A stretch of 64,000 bases of DNA from Achromobacter veterisilvae (GCF_900496975.1 NZ_UFQC01000022.1:37042-101041); one strand, 5' to 3'; shown: positions 8,399 to 16,923, numbered from the stretch's first letter. A program made the numbers and translations. Notes: generated by a model from the letters alone, not told the origin.

Positions 8399-11146
8399 TC
8401 AAAGCGAAGCCTGGCGTTCCGGGATCTCCCGTTCCAGGTCTTCTTCCTCGCGCAACTGATTGATGTATTGGCGGTCGCGCGCCACGTAGCTGCTGTTTGT
8501 ATCCTGCAGCGTGGCCGTGACCAGGTCGCTGCCCCATTCGTCGGCGTCGATGACCATGCCGTTGCGCTCGAGCTGTTCCAGGTGGCTCTTGATGACGTTG
8601 AGCCGCTGGACAGCCACCTCGATCTCCGGGTCCGGCAACAGGCCCGCCAGCTCGGCGCGCAACCCCTCCGGGGTGAGGGCGTCGAAGGCGGCCTTCATGT
8701 CGCGGTCGACCACGCCAGGCAGCATCACGCCGTTCAGGCCTTGCAGCCCGGTGCGCTTCACGCCGTCCGGCCCTGTGACCACACCCCCGGAAACCCTGCG
8801 CAGCAGATCGTTGGGGTTGCCGATCCTGGTGCCGAAGGCCTGGTCGTTGTCGATGGCGACGACGCCGGTGTAGTGGCCTTGCGCATCCTGCGTAACGATG
8901 TAGTTGGCCTGGTGCCGGTCGCCCTGCGCGGTGAGCGCGTCCAGCAGTTGCAGCTTCACCAGGCCGCGCCGCACGACCGGGTCGTCGAAGTTCAGGTCGC
9001 GGTCCCCCCGCTGCAGCATCGCGGTAATGCGCAGTTCCTGGATGACGCGGCCGTCCTCGACCCTGCCGGGCAGGCCTCTAAGCAACGCCTGGGCCTCTTC
9101 CTGCTCCTGCGGCGAGCCCTTGGCGAGCTGCAGGATGCGCTGGCCCTGTTCGCTGTCGCTGACGTCGAAATTGCCCAGTTCGTAGCGGCTCTCGTTGACC
9201 GACAGCAGGTCCTTGAGGAGACTGATGGTTTCCGGGTCGCCGTCCTTGACGGACTGCAGCACATCGGGATTTTCGTAGCCCAGGACCGCGTTGATCTGCC
9301 CCCACTGCCGCGCCGTATCGTCCACGTCGACGGTGTAGCGGGGCGCGATCCCCTCGGCGTAGCCCATGACCAGCCCCAGCTTGCCGTCGAGGACGCCGAT
9401 CCGGGTGTCGGGCACGAGGTTGAAGCCCAGCAGTTCGTCGACGACCCGGGTGGCGACGTTGCGCACCGTCATCTGCGGCTGCTTGGGATCGATGCCCAAT
9501 ACCCTGGACGAGGGGCCGTAGCCGCTTTCCTCGCCGGTTTCGGGGTTGATCTGCGGCTCTTTGTAGACCATGCGGTCGCGTCCGTAGGTCACGTCGTAAG
9601 GCTTGCTGACCTGGCCGCCGCCCAGGGGCCGCGGTTCGCCGACGATCAACTCATCGCGGTAATCGTCCACCAGCGTGCGCTCGTGGATGGGCACGCCCTT
9701 GTCCAGGTATTGCAGGCCCAGTTCGATGCCCAGGCCCTGGGTCTTGAGCAGCCGGATCTGTTCCGGCGAGAAGCGCATGACGGTATCGCCCACGTTCATG
9801 CCCTGGGCATGCATCCACGCGATGTCCGGACCGTCGAAGCCGTCTTCGCCCAGCCTGGCCAGGATGTCCTGCGCGTCGTGGTCCGAGGCCACCAGGTCGC
9901 CGCCGCTCAGGCCCTTCAGCATTGCGCCGGGAAGGTCGCTCGCCAACGAGTGGGCGCGTTCGCCGCGGCCGATGATGGACTGCAGCGCCATCCCGGCCCC
10001 CTCGTTGCCGGGCTGGACTCCGCGCAGGATTTCCAGTGAATCGCCGAGCTGCCGTTCCAGGTCCTGCCATTCCTGCCCGATCCGCTGCAGCTTGTTCTCG
10101 CCGAGGGCCTCTTCGAGCATGCCGGATTCGCGGTTGACGTCGGTCAGGGCGCGCATCTGATCGGGCGTGAAGCCTTGCAGGCCCAGGCGGTCCTTGATCA
10201 GCGCCTGCATGTGGACGGCGTCGTCGCGCATGGCGGCGACATAGGCTTTCTCGGTGTCGTCCATGGCGCTCGTGTCGAGCCCTTGCAGATGTTCGACGCT
10301 GCTTTCCAGATATTCGTGCATGCCGACGTAGCTGCCGACTTTCGAGGGCGACATATCCCCGCCCATGCGCAGCGACTCTTTGATGATGCCGCCGAAGTAC
10401 GCTTCGATCTCCTTGAGCTTGCCTCGCTCGGCGTCGGGCAGGTTGTCGAAACAGTGGTCGACCGTGCTGTCGCCGCTGGCGTCGCGCAGTTCGGTGCTGC
10501 GCGGCATCACGCGCGCCGAAACCTCGTGCTCCAGCGCCTGCCTGGCGGTGTCCTTGAAATGACCGAGGAACTCCTGCGTGGCCTGGCCCTCGCCGTCCTC
10601 GCCGAACATGTCCATCACGTGATGCAACGCGTTCAGGAACGAATGCTGCTGGAAGGCGTCGGATCCTTCGATCGCCTCGCGCAGCACCTGCACGGTTTCC
10701 GCGCGGCTCAACACGCCGGGATGGGCATCGCCGCCCGTCTCGCGCACCACCCAGTCGGTCAGCTCGGGCAGACAGTTGTCGAGCAGTTGGCGGTTCTGCG
10801 CCTGGATGTTGTTGCTCATCCGCTCGGCCTTGGCCACCACCTGCTCGATGCGGTAGCCGGTCAGCGGCCGCCCCTTGGACAGTTGCGCGTGCAGGTCGCG
10901 CGACATGACGTTGGCGATCTCGTCGCCGTACTGTTCGCGCAGGGCGCTGACGAAGCTGCTGGTGGCCGCCTTGTTGGCCGCGACCTGCGCGTCGCTGCGC
11001 GTTATGCAATCCCAGGCGCGGGTGAAAATGTTGCCGATGTTGCGCTTGCCGGAAGCTTGCAGATCGCCTTGGTCGCCGAGCGAGAAACGCGTGTCGGTGC
11101 CGGTCTGGGCCTGATGGACGAAAGTGCCGAGTTGGATGCCGGGCAT
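8399..11146 (-). CDS. Putative type III secretion effector with PI3/PI4-kinase-like catalytic domain
   Basis: A 915-residue protein with no Sec signal peptide and a polar N-terminus, directly downstream of a CesT-like chaperone. Residues 50-480 are helical with no recognised domain. From about 500 the sequence shows the order seen in the PI3/PI4-kinase and actin-fragmin-kinase-like superfamily: an ATP-site lysine in MVYKEP (K529), a helix with VATRVVDELLGFNLVPDT (565-581, candidate Glu 571), a hinge-like GLVMGYAEG, the catalytic loop GDRHQAN (742-748) and the metal-binding AIDNDQAFG (764-772). A kinase acting on host lipid or protein is the inference. The ATG has GAGGAG 6 bases upstream, overlapping the chaperone stop region. 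It is not any Bordetella effector I know (BteA, BopN, BspR). No secretion apparatus genes lie in the window. Confidence 0.72.
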   Translation of the reverse strand: MPGIQLGTFVHQAQTGTDTRFSLGDQGDLQASGKRNIGNIFTRAWDCITRSDAQVAANKAATSSFVSALREQYGDEIANVMSRDLHAQLSKGRPLTGYRIEQVVAKAERMSNNIQAQNRQLLDNCLPELTDWVVRETGGDAHPGVLSRAETVQVLREAIEGSDAFQQHSFLNALHHVMDMFGEDGEGQATQEFLGHFKDTARQALEHEVSARVMPRSTELRDASGDSTVDHCFDNLPDAERGKLKEIEAYFGGIIKESLRMGGDMSPSKVGSYVGMHEYLESSVEHLQGLDTSAMDDTEKAYVAAMRDDAVHMQALIKDRLGLQGFTPDQMRALTDVNRESGMLEEALGENKLQRIGQEWQDLERQLGDSLEILRGVQPGNEGAGMALQSIIGRGERAHSLASDLPGAMLKGLSGGDLVASDHDAQDILARLGEDGFDGPDIAWMHAQGMNVGDTVMRFSPEQIRLLKTQGLGIELGLQYLDKGVPIHERTLVDDYRDELIVGEPRPLGGGQVSKPYDVTYGRDRMVYKEPQINPETGEESGYGPSSRVLGIDPKQPQMTVRNVATRVVDELLGFNLVPDTRIGVLDGKLGLVMGYAEGIAPRYTVDVDDTARQWGQINAVLGYENPDVLQSVKDGDPETISLLKDLLSVNESRYELGNFDVSDSEQGQRILQLAKGSPQEQEEAQALLRGLPGRVEDGRVIQELRITAMLQRGDRDLNFDDPVVRRGLVKLQLLDALTAQGDRHQANYIVTQDAQGHYTGVVAIDNDQAFGTRIGNPNDLLRRVSGGVVTGPDGVKRTGLQGLNGVMLPGVVDRDMKAAFDALTPEGLRAELAGLLPDPEIEVAVQRLNVIKSHLEQLERNGMVIDADEWGSDLVTATLQDTNSSYVARDRQYINQLREEEDLEREIPERQASL

Positions 11147-11156
11147 GGTGCGCTCC

Positions 11157-11627
11157 TCAGGCCCAGTTGGCGAGCATGCCGCCAGCGGCCGGGGTGTCGG
11201 ACGCCGGCGCGGGCGAGGATGCCGGCGCGGGATCGGCCAGGCGGGCGGCCCAGCGCTCGGCGTTCATGACCAGCGCCTGCAACAGCTTCTCCAGCCGGGC
11301 CTGGTCCATCTGCGTGGTCGGCTCGCGGAACTGCAGATACACCATGCCTTCCCGCGAGTTGGTCGACAGGGTGCCGCCGCCCGAACCGACCCAATAGAAA
11401 TTGGCGTCCGCGATCTGCTGCAGCACGCCGGCGCGGTTGTGGTCGCCGAATGCGCCGCAGCGCGCGGTGAAGACCGCCTGCTCGCCGTCTTCGAGGAATT
11501 CGATGGAAATGTCCAATTTGCCGTCCAGGCGAAGCTGGCAGTAGCCGCCGTCGTCCAGCGCCAAATCGGGGATGCCGGCCATCTGGCCGATGCGTTGCAG
11601 AAGCGTTTGCAGGTTTTGCTTGGACAT
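11157..11627 (-). CDS. CesT-family type III secretion chaperone
   Basis: A 156-residue protein whose first 130 residues follow the class I type III chaperone pattern: an N-terminal helix (LQTLLQRIGQMAGIPDL), beta strands with DGKLDISIEFLEDGEQAVFTARCG, a middle helix and a C-terminal helix (DQARLEKLLQALVMNAERW). The tail is Pro/Ala/Ser-rich. Such dimers bind the N-terminal segment of the effector encoded next to them and keep it ready for secretion. The gene lies immediately before the large effector gene in one leftward unit. GGGAGG precedes the ATG. The family call is by pattern, not by alignment. Confidence 0.75.
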   Translation of the reverse strand: MSKQNLQTLLQRIGQMAGIPDLALDDGGYCQLRLDGKLDISIEFLEDGEQAVFTARCGAFGDHNRAGVLQQIADANFYWVGSGGGTLSTNSREGMVYLQFREPTTQMDQARLEKLLQALVMNAERWAARLADPAPASSPAPASDTPAAGGMLANWA

Positions 11628-11692
11628 CAGGGGGTTCCTCCCGCTTGAAGATTGCGTTTATCGAAGCGAACGCGTGTTTGGATGCACCCTGA

Positions 11693-11717
11693 GTAACAGG
11701 GGCAGGCGGGAAGTTCC
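11693..11717 (-). promoter_or_regulatory. ECF-sigma-type promoter upstream of the chaperone-effector operon
   Basis: On the minus strand GGAAC (11717-11713) is followed after 15 bases by GTTAC (11697-11693), the layout of an ECF sigma promoter. It lies about 65 bases before the chaperone ATG. In Bordetella type III genes are driven by the ECF factor BtrS, so this fits; whether BtrS reads it is inference. Confidence 0.5.
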
Positions 11718-11811
11718 CGGACCGGCGCACGACCGCCGGCTCCTCCCATCTACGGGGAAACCCGGGGAATCCAGGGGTAATCGGCGGCCGCCCGGCCAGG
11801 CGCCGCCACGC

Positions 11812-13434
11812 TCAGAAGGTGCCGCGGGGGGCTGGCGCCCACACGCTGTCCAAGGCGCCCTGGCCGATCCGCCGGGACGCCGCCTTCGCCATCCAGGCGA
11901 AGCCCAGGGCGGCCGCCAACGCCGTCGCGTCGACCGCCAGCGCCGCGGCCGAAGTGTGCGCCCACAGGCCCGTCCCGGGAAACAGGCCGCCCACCAGCGA
12001 AGTGGCTGGAATCGCCAGCGTCAGGGCGGCCGCCAGCCACAGCAGATGCACGCCCGCCTTGGCGCCGCCACGCAGGAACGCCCAGGCCACGCATGCGAAG
12101 AAGGCCAGGTAGTAAAGCCCGTGCAGCCAGGCATCCAGGTCTCCGACACGCCCGTTCAGCCATTTGGACGCGATCATCATCAACGAAATCCCGCAGACGC
12201 AGCCTAGGCACACGCCGACGGTCGCCGAGGCCATCAGCCGGGTGTCCAGACGCTGCGCCGGCACCTCTCCCGTCTTGCGGTCGGCGCGCTTGCGGCGCGT
12301 CTCGATCCACAGCAGGTTGCCGCTGTAGAACAGCCACGCGCCCGCCAGTCCGAGCAGGAAATAAAGCCACTGCACCGCCGCGCCGCCAAAAGACGCCATG
12401 TGCAGGGCGAAGAAGCTGCTGATCCAGAGATTCGGCGTATCCTGCCCGCCGGGCAGGTAGTCGCGGTTGAGGATTTTTCCCGTATACGGATCGACCGCCA
12501 CGAAGCCGCCCCGCGCCCTCGGCGACACCGCGCCGGAGTCCTTGCCCCATACGCGCACCACGGCGCGCGGACCGGTGACCTGCTGGTACTGCAGCGTGCT
12601 CGGCTCGAAACCGGGCGCCAGTTCCCGCGTCCGCGCCACGAGTTCCAGCGGCGCCAGCATGGCGGCCGGATCCCGGGCGGCCGCGCCCGGCGCGGCGCCG
12701 CCGGGCCGCTGGAAGACCGACTCCAGCTTGCCGCCATACATCAGCCTGTCCTGCAGGCCATAGATGCCGTCGTGGTACGCGAACACGACCGAACTCAGCG
12801 CCATGACGATGTGGAACGGCAAGGACACGATGCCCACGACGTTGTGCGCGTCCAGCCACATGCGCTTCAGGTTCTTGCCGGTCCGCAAGGCGAAGAAGTC
12901 CTTCACCAGCGAAGGCAGCAGCACGATGACGCCGGACACCAGCGCAAGCGCGTACAGCGCCGCGATGACGCCCATGATCCAGCGGTTGGGATCGTTGTCG
13001 ACCGGCAGGCCCACGACGCGATGAAGCACGTCTATGAATGACGTCAGCCCGCTGGGAGCCGACTGCCCCATCCGGACCTCGCCGTCCGCGTCCAGGTAGG
13101 CGGCATAGTGGCGCACCGACGATTCGTCGTGATCGTCGGCCGCGGGATCCCGGACTTCCCAGCCCATCCGCGCCGGCACGTTTTCCGCGTCCTGCAGATG
13201 GATGTTGAATCCCTTGGCCACGTCCGGCCGCGCCGCCAGCACTCGGGCGATAAGATCCGGCGCCGCTTCCAGCGGCACGTGCGCGGCCTCTGTGCGCGGC
13301 GATGCCCAGCGGGCCAGCGGTTCCTTGAACACCGTCAAGGCGCCGGCATAGAAAGCGATGAACAGCGCCATGCCGGCCAGGATGCCCGTCCAGGTATGGA
13401 CGGATTTATAAATGCGTATGTAGTCGGCTCTCAT
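11812..13434 (-). CDS. PepSY-associated transmembrane protein of an iron-uptake operon
   Basis: A 540-residue inner-membrane protein. The first membrane segment (YKSVHTWTGILAGMALF...) is the PepSY_TM start. A periplasmic PepSY-containing region follows, with further segments near residues 150-175 (IMGVIAALYALALVSGV), 195-215, 340-360 and several at the C-terminus. Conserved histidines in or next to membrane helices (HTWTG, DAHNVVG, PFHIVM) suggest heme or metal ligands. Proteins of this type act as siderophore-iron reductases in some pseudomonads. It is the last gene after a TonB receptor, DUF3325 and DUF3649, so a role in ferric-siderophore reduction at the inner membrane is likely. Confidence 0.82.
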   Translation of the reverse strand: MRADYIRIYKSVHTWTGILAGMALFIAFYAGALTVFKEPLARWASPRTEAAHVPLEAAPDLIARVLAARPDVAKGFNIHLQDAENVPARMGWEVRDPAADDHDESSVRHYAAYLDADGEVRMGQSAPSGLTSFIDVLHRVVGLPVDNDPNRWIMGVIAALYALALVSGVIVLLPSLVKDFFALRTGKNLKRMWLDAHNVVGIVSLPFHIVMALSSVVFAYHDGIYGLQDRLMYGGKLESVFQRPGGAAPGAAARDPAAMLAPLELVARTRELAPGFEPSTLQYQQVTGPRAVVRVWGKDSGAVSPRARGGFVAVDPYTGKILNRDYLPGGQDTPNLWISSFFALHMASFGGAAVQWLYFLLGLAGAWLFYSGNLLWIETRRKRADRKTGEVPAQRLDTRLMASATVGVCLGCVCGISLMMIASKWLNGRVGDLDAWLHGLYYLAFFACVAWAFLRGGAKAGVHLLWLAAALTLAIPATSLVGGLFPGTGLWAHTSAAALAVDATALAAALGFAWMAKAASRRIGQGALDSVWAPAPRGTF

Positions 13435-13449
13435 GATCGCGGCCTCCGC

Positions 13450-13740
13450 TCAGAGCGCGCCGGCAAGGAACAGGCCGCCATAGAGCGCCAGGCACGCCCC
13501 GCCCAGCCATCCCCAGGCGCGCAGCCCGCTGGTGAAGAAGTAGACGCCGCCGAGAACGCCCAGCCAGACGGGCGGCACGAGCCACATGGCCAACTGCGAG
13601 CGCGTAGCCAACGGTATCTCCGCCGTCAGCGCCGCGAGCAGCGCGCTGGCTCCCAGCGCAAGCGCGAAACCCAGCACCGCGCCGGCCAGGCTCTTGGATA
13701 TCCAATCGCGCCGGATGGGAGCGGGCTTATCGCGCTTCAT
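13450..13740 (-). CDS. DUF3649-like small membrane protein
   Basis: A 96-residue protein with three hydrophobic segments. It has the family-like opening RRDWISKSLAGAVLGFALALG and a central WLVPPVWLGVLGGVYFF. DUF3649 proteins lie beside TonB receptors and PepSY reductases in beta- and gammaproteobacteria, but their function is not known. The ATG at 13740 was chosen over an upstream in-frame ATG because AGGAG lies 8 bases before it. It overlaps the end of the DUF3325-like gene, which suggests coupled translation. Confidence 0.7.
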   Translation of the reverse strand: MKRDKPAPIRRDWISKSLAGAVLGFALALGASALLAALTAEIPLATRSQLAMWLVPPVWLGVLGGVYFFTSGLRAWGWLGGACLALYGGLFLAGAL

Positions 13741-14020
13741 GCGTATCGCTCCTGCGCAGCCCGACAAGCGCGCCGAGGTACGGAATGAGGCAGAAGAACA
13801 GCATCAGGGCGGTACAGAACACGAACACGGCGGCGACGGCCGAGTACGCGCGCAAGCAGCCCCAGCCGCCGAACGCCAGCAAGACGATGCCGGCGGCGCG
13901 GGCGGGCCCTGCCGGCCAGGGAGCGCTAGCCCACCGCTGGTTCGGCGACGCGCGATAGATGCAGAAACAGCCCAGGAATGTGACTGTCAGACTGAGTGCG
14001 TGCAGGAATTGCATGGTCAC
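13727..14020 (-). CDS. DUF3325-like small membrane protein
   Basis: A 97-residue protein with three hydrophobic segments (about 1-20, 40-58, 62-85), the second ending in GGWGCLRAYSAV. Length, topology and position between a ferric-siderophore receptor and DUF3649/PepSY genes fit DUF3325, an uncharacterised family of iron-uptake operons. It ends inside the start of the next gene. Confidence 0.68.
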   Translation of the reverse strand: MTMQFLHALSLTVTFLGCFCIYRASPNQRWASAPWPAGPARAAGIVLLAFGGWGCLRAYSAVAAVFVFCTALMLFFCLIPYLGALVGLRRSDTHEAR

Positions 14021-14049
14021 CTGGCGGGAAAAATAGAAGCCGAAGTCCA

Positions 14050-14100
14050 GCGGGCCGGCCCTTCCCGGAATCGTGGAGATTCCGGGAAGGGCCGGCCCGC
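14050..14100. repeat. Perfect 23-bp inverted repeat between the receptor and DUF3325 genes
   Basis: The left arm (14050-14072) and right arm (14078-14100) are exact reverse complements around the 5-base loop GTGGA. The arms begin GCGGGCCGGCCC. The resulting RNA hairpin is extremely stable on either strand. No T-run follows. It sits 13 bases after the TonB receptor stop and may act as a partial terminator or an mRNA 3'-end stabiliser giving more receptor than downstream products. Confidence 0.85.
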
Positions 14101-14112
14101 GTCCGCAGCGGA

Positions 14113-16290
14113 TCAGAAGCTCACGTTGACGGATGCGGTAACGGTGCGGGCGGGGCCCAGCGTCGCGATCGGCGTCGTATCGCTGAAGATGCCGGCATAG
14201 TAGTGCCGGTCGAACACGTTATTGACGTTCAGGCGCAGCACGACGTCACGCCCGCCGACCTTCGTGGCGTAGCGGGCGCCCAGATCCAATTGCCCCCAGC
14301 CCGGAATCTCCAGGTTGTTGGCCGCGTCGGCGTATTGCTTCGAAGTCGTCTGCACCCGGCCGCTCAGCGTCAGGCCGGGAACCCATGGGGTGTCCCATTC
14401 CAGGCCGAGATTCGCCTGCCAGCGAGGCGCACCGACGGCCGTGTTGCCGTCGTACCGGCCGAAGGACGTCTTGGTCTGCTTGCCTTGCGTATAAGTCACC
14501 CCGCCGAGCACGCGGACTTCGCGGGTCAATTCGCCGAACGTGTTCCACTCGACGCCGCGGATGCGCTTTTCGCCGCCGTCCGCGTACGTCGGGCTGGCTG
14601 GCGCGCCCTCGGTGACGAGAGTGGGTTTGGTGACTTCGAACAGGGCCAGGGTATTGGCAAAGGTGCCGGCGTTCCATTTCACGCCCAGTTCCTTCTGTTC
14701 GGTCTTGTACGGCGCGAAGACCTGCCCGAAGTTGGCCGCCATGGTGTCCGTAACGCTGTCGCCCTTGCTCAGGCCCTGCACGTAGTTCGCGTACAGCGAG
14801 ACGTCCGGCCCCCACGGTTTGACGACCACGGCCACCGCCGGCGTCACGGCGTCCTCGTCGTAGCGGGAAGTCACATTGCCCGTCTTGTCGAAGTTCTTGG
14901 TCTTCACGCGCTGGTTGCGCAGTCCCGCGGTCAGGCGCAGCGCGTCATCGAAGAAGGACATGGTGTCGACCAGCGCCAGGCTGGAAAGCGTGCTCTCGCT
15001 CGTCTTGGGCGCATCGCCCGGCACCGACGGCATGACGGGCGCAATCGGGTCGTAGATATTGGACCGGAACATCGACGCCGGGCCCGTGGCCGAGCCGTCT
15101 TCCGTGTCCAGGATGGAGGCTTGCAGAACGAGTTCGTGCCCGACGCTGCCCGTCTTGAAGCGGGTGCGCAAGCCTCCCTCGGCCGTCGTGCTGTCGGAAT
15201 AGGCGCGCTGGCCGACGATCGATCCCGTGAAATTGCCGTCGGCGTCGATCTGCCGCGCGTGGGTGCCGTTGATGAGCCCGGACTGGTGGCTGTCGCGCCT
15301 GCCCAGTCCCGCGAACGCCGACACGTTGTCGTTGAAGCGGTATTCGACGCGCCCGACCACGGCATTGCTCTGGATGCTGCCATATCCGGTGCTGAACTGA
15401 TTGATGCGGGGATCGGGCGCTTCGGGAACGACGGACCCGCCGAACCAGAACATGGCGGGGGTCCCGCCCTTGAACGATTCCTGGCTGTGGTAGGCGTCCA
15501 GCGATGCCGTCAGGGCGCTGCCGCGATAATCCAGGCCGGCGGACAGGAACTCGCGCTTCTTGGATTGGCCGTCCAGCGTCGTGGCGCCGTCGCTGAAAGC
15601 GCCATTGATCCGGGCCCCCCACTGGTTGCCGGCGCCGAAGCGCCGGCCGGCGTCGATCGTCGTGCCCAGTTGTCCGTCGGCCTGCCAATTCACGCCGAAT
15701 GTCGCATTGGGCGTGTCGCCCGCGCGCTTGGGCACCAGGTTCACCGTGCCGCCCACCGCGCCGCTGGGGGCCATGCCGCTGAACAAGGCGTTCGGCCCCT
15801 TGAGGATCTCGACCCGCTCGACGAACTCCACCGGGACGTGGCCCATGGGCGCCAGGCCGTACATGCCGTTGATCGCCACATCGTTCTGGTTGACGTCGAA
15901 ACCGCGGATACGGAAATTCTCGTACGCGTGCCCGCTCGACGTCGTGAACCTGACCGACGGATCGTTGGCCATGACGTCGGCCAGCGTCCGGGCCTGCTGG
16001 TTCTGGATCAGCTCGGAGGTATAGCTTGTGACGTTGAACGGCGTATCCATGACGTCCTGGTTGCCCATCAGGCCCAGCCGCGCGCCCTGCGAGACCTGTC
16101 CGCCGGCATAGGGCTGCGGAAGCTCGCCATCCGCTATCGAACCCGCGGTGACCGTCACGGGCTGCAGCGTCGTCGTCGATTCCGCATTCTGGGCCCATGC
16201 GCCGGACACGGGCAGCATCAGCGGCAGCACAAGACCCGGCGCAAGCCGCCAGGCGCGTGAATCCAGTGAAAATCCTCTTTTCTTTGCCAA
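14113..16290 (-). CDS. TonB-dependent siderophore receptor
   Basis: A 725-residue outer-membrane ferric-siderophore receptor. After a signal peptide ending ...SGAWAQ come a TonB-box-like region (TLQPVTVTAG), the plug domain (DVMDTPFNVTSYTSELI ... FRIRGFDVNQNDVAINGMYG ... VERVEILKGPNALF) and a 22-strand barrel ending in aromatic ...TASVNVSF. The TTG at 16290 is taken as start because upstream codons in frame overlap the Fur box and encode an implausible Ile/Tyr-rich leader, while from here a normal signal peptide begins (AKKRGFSLDSRAW). The ribosome site is weak (GGGGTGGG). DUF3325, DUF3649 and PepSY genes follow. The siderophore cannot be identified. Confidence 0.9.
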   Translation of the reverse strand: MAKKRGFSLDSRAWRLAPGLVLPLMLPVSGAWAQNAESTTTLQPVTVTAGSIADGELPQPYAGGQVSQGARLGLMGNQDVMDTPFNVTSYTSELIQNQQARTLADVMANDPSVRFTTSSGHAYENFRIRGFDVNQNDVAINGMYGLAPMGHVPVEFVERVEILKGPNALFSGMAPSGAVGGTVNLVPKRAGDTPNATFGVNWQADGQLGTTIDAGRRFGAGNQWGARINGAFSDGATTLDGQSKKREFLSAGLDYRGSALTASLDAYHSQESFKGGTPAMFWFGGSVVPEAPDPRINQFSTGYGSIQSNAVVGRVEYRFNDNVSAFAGLGRRDSHQSGLINGTHARQIDADGNFTGSIVGQRAYSDSTTAEGGLRTRFKTGSVGHELVLQASILDTEDGSATGPASMFRSNIYDPIAPVMPSVPGDAPKTSESTLSSLALVDTMSFFDDALRLTAGLRNQRVKTKNFDKTGNVTSRYDEDAVTPAVAVVVKPWGPDVSLYANYVQGLSKGDSVTDTMAANFGQVFAPYKTEQKELGVKWNAGTFANTLALFEVTKPTLVTEGAPASPTYADGGEKRIRGVEWNTFGELTREVRVLGGVTYTQGKQTKTSFGRYDGNTAVGAPRWQANLGLEWDTPWVPGLTLSGRVQTTSKQYADAANNLEIPGWGQLDLGARYATKVGGRDVVLRLNVNNVFDRHYYAGIFSDTTPIATLGPARTVTASVNVSF

Positions 16291-16313
16291 GATCCCACCC
16301 CAAAAGTATATGT

Positions 16314-16332
16314 AAATGATAATGATTTTTAT
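16314..16332. promoter_or_regulatory. Fur box of the siderophore receptor operon
   Basis: AAATGATAATGATTTTTAT closely matches the 19-bp Fur consensus (GATAATGATAATCATTATC), with the core GATAATGAT exact. It lies 24 bases upstream of the chosen start of the TonB receptor in an AT-rich promoter region, implying iron repression. Confidence 0.85.
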
Positions 16333-16512
16333 GTCTATTACATGATTCTGGGGCCAGTACCCAAACCGTGTCAATGCGGCACTAATTCAGGAAATTGTCA
16401 GAAATAGCCGGATTTTGGGAGACGATATGCACAAATGGCCTAAGCGCGAACGGACGGCGCAGGGCGGCCAGACTCCACTGCATGGCCTGTTTCCGGGGCG
16501 TACACTGCTTTT

Positions 16513-16575
16513 GCGGGAGATGGCATTCCTCCCCCTGACCGCCAGTCCCGACTGAACGCCATACTCTGCGGGAGT
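16513..16575 (+). ncRNA. Variant fluoride (crcB) riboswitch before a DUF190 gene
   Basis: The 5' half GGGAGATGGCATTCCTCC is identical in core to the two canonical copies near 20.2-20.4 kb. It is followed by TGACCGCC, a small hairpin (CAGTC..GACTG) and CTGAACGCCATAC. In the usual aptamer the last part is CTGATGATGCCTAC; here the closing helix can still form as ATGGC with GCCAT in a shifted register. There is no terminator. Instead CTCCC of the aptamer could pair with the gene's Shine-Dalgarno GGGAG (about 16570-16574), so control of translation initiation is the likely mode. The variation lowers certainty. Confidence 0.65.
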
Positions 16576-16580
16576 CTTCC

Positions 16581-16910
16581 ATGGACGGATATCAGCTCAC
16601 CTTCTTCACCCAGCAGGAGCGCCGGCACGGCCATCAGCAACTGTGCCAATGGCTGCTGACCCTGGCGAAATCGATGCAGATCCGCGGCGCCACGCTGATC
16701 AGCGCCCAGGAGGGCCTGGGTAGCCATCACCGCCTCCATTCCGCGCATTTTTTCGATCTGGCCGACCAGCCCGTGGAAGTGACCATGGTCGTCTCGGCGG
16801 AGGAATGCGATGCGCTGATGGAGCGCCTGCGCAACGAGCCGGACCTGCACCTCTTCTATGCGAAAAGCCACGTGGAATTCGGGACGATAGGCGATCCCGC
16901 CTCCAACTAG
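16581..16910 (+). CDS. DUF190 (PII-like) protein under a variant fluoride riboswitch
   Basis: A 109-residue small cytosolic protein starting MDGYQLTFFTQQERRHGH. It is a clear paralogue of the 106-residue protein at 22612-22932 (both have GYQLTF-TQQ-RRHG, LHSAHFF/FHSAHFF, LADQPV). DUF190/COG1993 proteins have a PII-like ferredoxin fold and often neighbour crcB, but their role in fluoride tolerance is not established. GGGAG lies 6 bases before the ATG. It is convergent with the MutS-like pair (13 bases apart), so both face inward within the fluoride locus. Confidence 0.85.
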   Translation: MDGYQLTFFTQQERRHGHQQLCQWLLTLAKSMQIRGATLISAQEGLGSHHRLHSAHFFDLADQPVEVTMVVSAEECDALMERLRNEPDLHLFYAKSHVEFGTIGDPASN

Positions 16911-16923
16911 GCGCGGTCCGCTG

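Noticed and set aside
8264..10039. Long rightward open frame opposite the effector gene (591 codons)
   Set aside because: It is antisense to the effector gene, which has clear kinase motifs and a ribosome site; the composition is that of a high-GC shadow frame.
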